Below, one piece after another: positions 7,990-12,187 of a stretch of 12,187 nucleotides of DNA. Source of the DNA: Candidatus Scatousia excrementipullorum. GTDB lineage: Bacteria; Cyanobacteriota; Vampirovibrionia; Gastranaerophilales; Gastranaerophilaceae. The notes under the pieces were generated by a model. It searched no databases, was not told the DNA's origin, and saw only the letters and a list, made by a program, of their open reading frames with translations. The position numbers were made by a program, and so were the translations under genes. Location of the stretch: contig JADIND010000069.1 in the NCBI GenBank assembly GCA_017694215.1, positions 1 through 12,187 of the forward strand. Direction: 5' to 3'. Positions within the stretch are counted from its first letter, which is position 1, and each line of letters starts with the position of its first letter.

Positions 7990-8631
7990 ATGTCGAACGT
8001 TTTAGTTTACACATTAGACGGAAAAATTTACATTAATTTGACAAATAGATGCACGAATGACTGTATCTTTTGCCTCAGAAAAGATAAGAGCGATGTCAAA
8101 GGGCAGGAACTCTGGCTTGATGACGAAAATTCAACTGCAAAAGATGTTATTGAACAGTTTGAAAAAATTTATAAGGAACCGCTCACACTTAACATTTCAC
8201 CATTCACTGAGACTGTTTTTTGCGGTTACGGTGAACCTATGTTGAAGTTTGATGTGTTGAAAGAGGTTGCATCTTATATCAAGGACAAATATCCCGGTGT
8301 CAAAATACGTATCAATACTAACGGGCATGCAAATTTCATTTACAAAAGAAATGTTGTTCCGGAACTAAAAGGACTTGTTGATGAATTTTCTGTAAGTCTA
8401 AATGCTCCGACAAAAGAAGAATATAATGAACTTTCGCAGCCTAAGTTTGACAATGCGTATGACGAGGTAAAAAATTTTATAAAGGCCTGTTCCGATGAAA
8501 AAATTCCGGTGGTTGCAAGCGTCGTTGAAGGTTATAAAGGCAGGCACCTTGACCTTGAATGCTGCGAGCAGACTGCACATAATCTTGGTGCAAAATTCAG
8601 AGTGAGAGAGTGGATTGTAAACGGTTACTAA
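7990..8631 (+). CDS. Radical SAM protein, TatD-associated type
   Basis: This 213-residue protein has the radical SAM cluster motif CTNDCIFC (C21, C25, C28; CX3CX2C), which would bind a 4Fe-4S cluster and S-adenosylmethionine. The CGYGEP segment (C78-P83) is the 'GGE'-type SAM-binding strand and RINTNGHAN (107-115) is a further core strand. The opening (IYINLTNRCTNDC), the NVVPELKGLVDEFSVSLNAP block and the C-terminal GAKFRVREW match the small radical SAM family often encoded next to or fused with TatD nucleases. No tatD gene is present in this window. No accessory cluster-binding domain is visible, and the length suits a minimal radical SAM core. Substrate and product are unknown. It starts at ATG 7990 with AAGG 6 bases upstream and is followed after 19 bases by the next gene, so the two are probably cotranscribed. 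Confidence 0.9.
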   Translation: MSNVLVYTLDGKIYINLTNRCTNDCIFCLRKDKSDVKGQELWLDDENSTAKDVIEQFEKIYKEPLTLNISPFTETVFCGYGEPMLKFDVLKEVASYIKDKYPGVKIRINTNGHANFIYKRNVVPELKGLVDEFSVSLNAPTKEEYNELSQPKFDNAYDEVKNFIKACSDEKIPVVASVVEGYKGRHLDLECCEQTAHNLGAKFRVREWIVNGY

Positions 8632-8650
8632 ATTTGAAAGGAAAATTTAT

Positions 8651-9073
8651 ATGCAAGTACAAAACATCTCTAATTCACAATCTGCAAGAACAAATTTTCA
8701 AGGGAAAATTAATATTATCCCTGGTGATTTGAGCTATGAACCTGCTAAGTATGTAAGAAAAGCTTACAATGTAATAGCGGATACAATTAAAAGCAAGCCG
8801 TATGATGTATTTCTCAAACAGAAAAACGGCTATGTTCAGGTTACGGCTCAAAAAGAAATGGATTATTTCAAAAATAAAGGAATAAAAGTTGAACTTCAGG
8901 TTCCGAATAACGCCGACAATTATATTGATACGGTTAATTATTTAGTTGTAAAGTATGAAATGGCTGCCCATGAGCAATCTGTTGCATATAAAAATCAGGT
9001 CAGCCGTTCGGTGATTAAGGCCTGGCAGAAGTTTAAAAATATTATGGAACATAACGAAGGTATTGACGTTTAA
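8651..9073 (+). CDS. Hypothetical protein with N-terminal NFQG motif
   Basis: This 140-residue protein is unrecognised. Its N-terminus is polar and Ser/Asn/Gln-rich (NISNSQSARTNFQGK), followed by a mixed alpha/beta-looking segment (residues 40-90, VFLKQKNGYVQVTAQKEMDYF) and a helical C-terminal half rich in Lys, Glu and Gln. There is no signal peptide or membrane segment. I recall short proteins with an FQG or FxG motif near the N-terminus being common in Gastranaerophilales genomes, so it may belong to a lineage-specific set; that is memory, not a search. AAGGA at 8638-8642 lies 8 bases before the ATG. It is 19 bases downstream of the radical SAM gene and probably in the same transcript. Confidence 0.8.
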   Translation: MQVQNISNSQSARTNFQGKINIIPGDLSYEPAKYVRKAYNVIADTIKSKPYDVFLKQKNGYVQVTAQKEMDYFKNKGIKVELQVPNNADNYIDTVNYLVVKYEMAAHEQSVAYKNQVSRSVIKAWQKFKNIMEHNEGIDV

Positions 9074-9091
9074 ATAAACACACGAGTAACA

Positions 9092-9097
9092 TATAAT
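9092..9097 (+). promoter_or_regulatory. Perfect -10 element upstream of the acyl-CoA synthetase gene
   Basis: TATAAT at 9092-9097 is a full consensus -10, 26 bases before ATG 9124. No good -35 lies at 16-18 bases: TTTAAA at 9069-9074 is 17 bases away but weak, and the better TTGACG at 9063-9068 is 23 bases away. AAAGG at 9111-9115 is the ribosome site. The gene is therefore probably transcribed independently of the preceding pair. Confidence 0.4.
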
Positions 9098-9123
9098 TGT
9101 AAACTAAAAGAAAGGACAAAAAT

Positions 9124-11286
9124 ATGACTCTATTAGACAAAATCATGAAACCGAAAACAATAGCAGTTATTGGTGCTTCTACCAAAGAACATACTATCGG
9201 TTCAGATATTATGAAGAGATTGCAGGAATACAAATTTAACGGAAAAATTTACCCTGTAAATCCAAAAGGCGGAATAATTGAAGGGCTTCAGGCTTATACC
9301 TCAGTTCTTGAAGTTCCGGGTGAGGTTGATTTGGCTATTATCGTTGTTAATGCCAAATTTGTACTTTCAACTATTGACCAGTGCCATGAAAAAGGTATCA
9401 AAGGTTTGTGTATAATTACTGCAGGTTTCAAAGAAACAGGCAAAGAAGGTGCTGAATTAGAAAAACAATTAGTTGAAAAAATTAAAGAATACGGTATGAG
9501 ATGTGTTGGTCCTAACTGTTTAGGTGTGGTTAACACTAACCCTGAAATCAGAATGGACGGCTGTTTTGCAGAATCTCTTCCGGAAAGAGGTAATATCGGT
9601 TTCGTTTCTCAATCTGGTGCATTGGGCGGCGGTATTTTGAATATCTTAAAAGACCTTAACCTTGGTTTTGCACAGTTTATTTCAATCGGTAACCAGGCTG
9701 ATGTTAATGCTGAAACTGCTATCGAGTATTGGGAAAATGATGATGATGTACAGCAGATTCTTTTATATATGGAATCAATCCAGAACCCTGCTAACTTCAG
9801 AAAATTGGCTTCACGTGTAAGTAAGAAAAAACCTATTCTTGCTTTAAAAGCCGGTCGTTCAGCAGCAGGTGCTTCTGCCGCTTCTTCTCACACAGGTTCC
9901 TTAGCAGGTGCTGATAAAGCTGCTGCTGCATTGTTGAAACAGTCAGGCGTTATCAGAGAATTTTCTTTACAGAACCTTTTTGAAACTGCAAAAGTTTTTG
10001 CTAACTGCCCTATCCCGAAAGGCGACAGAGTAGCAATTATCACAAACTCAGGCGGTCCTGGTATTATGGCAACAGATGCGGTTTGTGAATACGGTATGCA
10101 GATGGCTAAAATTTCTGATGCTACAAAAGAAAAATTAAGAAGTTTCTTGCCATCAGCAGCATCAGTTAAAAATCCAATCGATATGATTGCATCAGCTCCT
10201 ATTGAACATTACAAACAAACTCTTGAAACAGTTATTGCTGATGAAAATGTTGATATGATTATTACAATCTATCTTCCGTTCTTAGGATTGAAAGATATCG
10301 ATGTTGCTAAAGCATTGATGGAAATTAAAGCTAAAAATCCTCAAAAACCGGTTGTCGGCGTATTTATGACAACAAACGAATTCTTCTCAAAATTGTCTGA
10401 TATGGATGTAAATATGCCGTTCTTTATGTATGCAGAACAGGCAGCAGACGGTTTGAACAGATTGAATCAGCAAAGACTCTGGATGGAAAGACCGGAAGGC
10501 AGAATTCCTTGCTACGATGTTGACAGAGCTAAAGTTGAAAGCATTATCAAAAAATCTCTTGCAGAAGGCAGAGCTCAACTTACAACATTAGAATCAATCG
10601 ACGTTCTTCAGGCTTACGGAATCCGTGCTTGCAAATACGGGCTTGCAACTAATGAAGATGAGGTTGTTGAATTAGGTAACTCAATAGGTTATCCGGTTGT
10701 TATGAAGATGACTTCTAAAACAACTTCTCACAAAACCGATGTTGGCGGTGTTGTTGTTAACATTAAATCAGAAGAACAGTTGAGAAAAGAATACAAAGGA
10801 CTCCTTGAAAGACTTGAAGCAAAAGGATTGCTTGAAGGTCTTGAGGGTGTTATCATTCAGGAAATGGTTAAAGGCAGCCGTGAAATGGTTTGCGGTATTG
10901 CAACTGACCCTCAGTATGGTCCTATGATGATGTTCGGTTTAGGCGGGGTGTTCGTTGAAGTTATGAAAGATGTAACTTTCAGAATTGCTCCTTTGACTGA
11001 TGTTGACGCTGAAGAAATGATTAAATCTGTTAAGGCATACAAGTTACTCGAAGGTGCCAGAGGAACAAAACCAGCTCAGATGGATCAAATCAAAGAAACA
11101 TTATTGAGATTATCTCAATTAGTAAGTGATTTCAAATTCATTGATGAGCTTGATATCAACCCGCTGTTAATATCTGAAACAACAGGTGAAGGTATTGCGG
11201 TTGACGGACGTATTAAAGTAAGAATGGAAGAAGCGAAAGAAGCTTTGAACTGCTCTTGCAGCGGTCAATGCTCACTTTGCCACTAA
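9124..11286 (+). CDS. Acyl-CoA (acetate-CoA) synthetase, ADP-forming, fused alpha-beta
   Basis: This 720-residue enzyme would convert acetyl-CoA or another acyl-CoA with ADP and phosphate into the acid, CoA and ATP, a substrate-level phosphorylation step in the cytoplasm. The alpha part has a CoA-binding Rossmann start (TIAVIGAS, near residue 12), GPNCLG (129-134), VSQSGALGGG (from 161) and the phosphorylatable histidine H256 in SSHTGSLAG. A further domain starts near residue 300 with IITNSGGPG. The beta part is an ATP-grasp domain from about residue 490 with the second histidine H536 in SHKTDVGGV and FGLGGVFVEV. The chain ends in an unusual cysteine cluster, C710, C712, C716 and C719. All catalytic histidines are present. 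The length is typical of fused forms. It is a single-gene unit bounded by a -10 element and a strong terminator. The substrate could be acyl groups other than acetate. Confidence 0.93.
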   Translation: MTLLDKIMKPKTIAVIGASTKEHTIGSDIMKRLQEYKFNGKIYPVNPKGGIIEGLQAYTSVLEVPGEVDLAIIVVNAKFVLSTIDQCHEKGIKGLCIITAGFKETGKEGAELEKQLVEKIKEYGMRCVGPNCLGVVNTNPEIRMDGCFAESLPERGNIGFVSQSGALGGGILNILKDLNLGFAQFISIGNQADVNAETAIEYWENDDDVQQILLYMESIQNPANFRKLASRVSKKKPILALKAGRSAAGASAASSHTGSLAGADKAAAALLKQSGVIREFSLQNLFETAKVFANCPIPKGDRVAIITNSGGPGIMATDAVCEYGMQMAKISDATKEKLRSFLPSAASVKNPIDMIASAPIEHYKQTLETVIADENVDMIITIYLPFLGLKDIDVAKALMEIKAKNPQKPVVGVFMTTNEFFSKLSDMDVNMPFFMYAEQAADGLNRLNQQRLWMERPEGRIPCYDVDRAKVESIIKKSLAEGRAQLTTLESIDVLQAYGIRACKYGLATNEDEVVELGNSIGYPVVMKMTSKTTSHKTDVGGVVVNIKSEEQLRKEYKGLLERLEAKGLLEGLEGVIIQEMVKGSREMVCGIATDPQYGPMMMFGLGGVFVEVMKDVTFRIAPLTDVDAEEMIKSVKAYKLLEGARGTKPAQMDQIKETLLRLSQLVSDFKFIDELDINPLLISETTGEGIAVDGRIKVRMEEAKEALNCSCSGQCSLCH

Positions 11287-11304
11287 TGCTTTGATTAGTT
11301 GAAT

Positions 11305-11335
11305 AAAAAGACCGGTCATCCGACCGGTCTTTTTT
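11305..11335 (+). terminator. Intrinsic terminator after the acyl-CoA synthetase gene
   Basis: GACCGGTC at 11310-11317 and 11322-11329, itself a palindrome, forms a GC-rich 8-bp stem around ATCC. It is extended by an A-run 11305-11309 pairing with the T-run 11330-11335. This is a textbook rho-independent terminator that could also work on the opposite strand. Confidence 0.95.
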
Positions 11336-11346
11336 GCCCCTGATTA

Positions 11347-11362
11347 TATAATTTGAGAGGAG
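11347..11362 (+). promoter_or_regulatory. -10 element abutting Shine-Dalgarno of the 80-residue gene
   Basis: TATAAT (11347-11352) is followed after four bases by the ribosome site GAGGAG (11357-11362), four bases before ATG 11367. The -35 region would fall inside the preceding terminator and shows no consensus. If the -10 is used, transcription would start within the ribosome site. The same 14-base word occurs before the radical SAM gene. Confidence 0.35.
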
Positions 11363-11366
11363 AATA

Positions 11367-11609
11367 ATGATAAAAATAACCCCTAAAATTTCTGCCGCCA
11401 TAGGTGCAACAAAAGATAGAATTTATATAAGAAGATTTGAAAAAGGTAAAATAGAAGATACACCTGCTTTTTATAATAAGTTAGTCCAAAAATCAGGAAA
11501 ATCTTCTTCTAATTTAACAGAAGTTTTTAAAAGATGGTATCTGGCTTACAAAGATAATTTAAACTATCAGAATTATATCTCCGAGATTAATAAAAAATTT
11601 AGAGGTTAA
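11367..11609 (+). CDS. Small basic hypothetical protein, 80 residues
   Basis: This 80-residue reading frame is unrecognised. It is rich in Lys, Arg, Asn and Tyr, has no membrane segment and ends in KKFRG. Its middle (RRFEKGKIEDTPAFYNKLVQ) and C-terminal part (LTEVFKRWYLAYKDNLNYQNY) look helical and amphipathic. A good Shine-Dalgarno (GAGGAG, 4 bases before ATG) and the position just after a terminator support it being a real gene. It is convergent with the XRE repressor gene, 61 bases away, so the two are not an operon. DNA or RNA binding is possible from charge alone, but this is a guess. Confidence 0.65.
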   Translation: MIKITPKISAAIGATKDRIYIRRFEKGKIEDTPAFYNKLVQKSGKSSSNLTEVFKRWYLAYKDNLNYQNYISEINKKFRG

Positions 11610-11670
11610 TTAAAATTGTAAAATCCGTCAGGCATGAGTAATTAATTCAGGTGCCTTAATCTTATTCTGC

Positions 11671-11922
11671 TCAAAACTTGCAATTTATAATATCCATTAC
11701 ATCCGCCTGCAGTGCTGAGGCGATTTTGTAAAGTGTTTTTATTTTGAAATTATATGCTCCGCGTTCAATGGCACTCACTGAATTGGTGCTTAATTCAGAC
11801 TTGAATCCCAATTCTTCCTGCGACATTCCTTTTTTAAGACGTAAATATCTGATACTTTGCCCTAATTTAAATAGAAGTTCATCCTGCATAACAACAATTC
11901 TACCTGCTTGACATTTACTCAT
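11671..11922 (-). CDS. XRE-family helix-turn-helix transcriptional regulator
   Basis: This 83-residue protein is essentially one Cro/CI-type helix-turn-helix domain: LGQSIRYLRLKKGMSQEELGFKSELSTNSVSAIERG is the five-helix start with the recognition helix at about residues 44-54, and LYKIASALQADVMDII the closing helices. Such proteins bind palindromic operators as dimers, usually as repressors. No second domain is present, so no ligand site is visible. The start is uncertain: ATG 11922 has no Shine-Dalgarno and begins six bases from the palindromic operator, whereas ATG 11889 (residue 12) begins right before the fold with an AGG 13 bases upstream. The shorter 72-residue form may be the real one. 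It is divergent from the prepilin gene, with the operator between them, so it probably regulates itself and the pilin. Confidence 0.9.
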   Translation of the reverse strand: MSKCQAGRIVVMQDELLFKLGQSIRYLRLKKGMSQEELGFKSELSTNSVSAIERGAYNFKIKTLYKIASALQADVMDIINCKF

Positions 11923-11928
11923 CTAATA

Positions 11929-11960
11929 TGTAAACTTGTATTATTACAAGTAAACATGTA
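11929..11960. promoter_or_regulatory. Palindromic operator between XRE regulator and prepilin genes
   Basis: TGTAAACTTGTA (11929-11940) and TACAAGTAAACA (11945-11956) form an inverted repeat with 10 of 12 pairs matched around TTAT. In addition TAAACTTGTA (11931-11940) and TAAACATGTA (11951-11960) are direct repeats, 9 of 10 identical, offset by exactly 20 bases, about two helical turns. This spacing suits two dimers on one face of the DNA. It lies where the divergent promoters must be, so binding by the adjacent XRE protein is the obvious inference. Confidence 0.65.
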
Positions 11961-11970
11961 AAAATAAATG

Positions 11971-11976
11971 TAAAAT
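11971..11976 (+). promoter_or_regulatory. Possible -10 element of the prepilin gene
   Basis: TAAAAT at 11971-11976 matches the -10 consensus at 5/6 positions. Its -35 region would fall within the operator, near 11948-11953, and is not consensus, which would suit a promoter blocked by the repressor. AGGAG at 11977-11981, directly after it, is the ribosome site, with a longish 12-base spacer to ATG 11994. Confidence 0.3.
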
Positions 11977-11993
11977 AGGAGAGTTGAAATAGT

Positions 11994-12187
11994 ATGAAAG
12001 CTGCATTTACTTTGGCGGAGGTTCTGATTACGCTTGGTATAATCGGAGTAGTCGCCGCAATGACCCTTCCCTCTGTTATAAATAAAACACGTAATAAAGA
12101 ACTTCATACTGCATTTTTAAAAACTTATTCCGAGTTAAACCAGATTGCGGAATTGTTTAAAGCTGACTATGGAATTTCAGTTTCGGA
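11994..12187 (+). CDS. Type IV pilin-like prepilin (3' end outside window)
   Basis: The first 64 residues are visible and the frame is open to the window end. It opens with a four-residue leader MKAA, then FTLAEVLITLGIIGVVAAMT, the class-III signal of type IV pilins and type II secretion pseudopilins. Glu at mature position 5 is present, needed for methylation and assembly. The hydrophobic helix runs to about residue 25, followed by LPSVINKTRNKELHTAFLKT, the start of the pilin stalk and a helical region. Cleavage would be between Ala4 and Phe5 rather than the usual Gly-Phe. It would be processed by a prepilin peptidase and inserted in the inner membrane before assembly. It is divergent from the XRE gene. 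Pilin versus pseudopilin cannot be told from this fragment. Confidence 0.92.
   Translation, partial: MKAAFTLAEVLITLGIIGVVAAMTLPSVINKTRNKELHTAFLKTYSELNQIAELFKADYGISVS

Noticed and set aside
9063..9097. Promoter using TTGACG 9063-9068 with TATAAT 9092-9097
   Set aside because: The spacer is 23 bases, too long for a standard vegetative promoter; only the -10 was kept as a weak call.
11630..11656. Terminator in the convergent gap, AGGCA 11630-11634 against TGCCT 11652-11656
   Set aside because: Only five pairs with a 17-base loop; too weak to call.
11367..11922. Toxin-antitoxin pair formed by the 80-residue protein and the XRE protein
   Set aside because: The genes are convergent, separated by 61 bases, and the small protein shows no RelE/HigB-like or other toxin signature; the operator lies on the pilin side.

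Overview
The window looks like a chromosomal segment from a non-photosynthetic relative of the cyanobacteria, most likely the gut-associated Gastranaerophilales (Melainabacteria/Vampirovibrionia). The reasons are: RNA polymerase beta-prime is split into RpoC1 and RpoC2 at the cyanobacterial/plastid position; RpoC2 carries a very large insertion in its trigger loop, as in cyanobacteria; the DNA is AT-rich; a 140-residue protein has an N-terminal 'NFQG' signature; and the window ends in a prepilin beginning MKAAFTLAEVL, a form I associate with this lineage. The taxon is an inference, not a measurement.

Layout. Bases 1-6851 hold a transcription operon on the plus strand: the 3' part of rpoB, an intergenic hairpin, rpoC1 and rpoC2, closed by a strong intrinsic terminator at 6870-6899. 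These genes encode the catalytic core of RNA polymerase. Bases 6974-9073 hold three smaller plus-strand genes: a two-helix membrane protein resembling DUF3137, a radical SAM protein of the 'TatD-associated' type, and a small lineage-type hypothetical protein. Bases 9124-11286 encode a 720-residue fused alpha-beta acyl-CoA synthetase (ADP-forming), probably making ATP from acetyl-CoA during fermentation. It has an unusual cysteine-rich tail and is followed by a near-perfect terminator. Bases 11367-11609 encode an 80-residue basic protein of unknown function. Bases 11671-11922 (minus strand) encode an XRE-type repressor, convergent with that small gene and divergent from a type IV pilin-like gene that starts at 11994 and runs off the window. 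The space between repressor and pilin holds a 28-bp imperfect palindrome that overlaps a 10-bp direct repeat, a likely operator.

How the parts relate. The RNA polymerase operon and the energy-metabolism gene are core functions. The right end (XRE regulator, operator, prepilin) looks like a small regulated surface-structure module. I found no CRISPR array, tRNA, rRNA, transposase or obvious defence system. The most notable signals are the hairpin between rpoB and rpoC1, the huge RpoC2 insertion with its internal acidic linker, the cysteine tail of the synthetase, a 14-base -10/Shine-Dalgarno composite shared by two genes, and the repressor/pilin operator.
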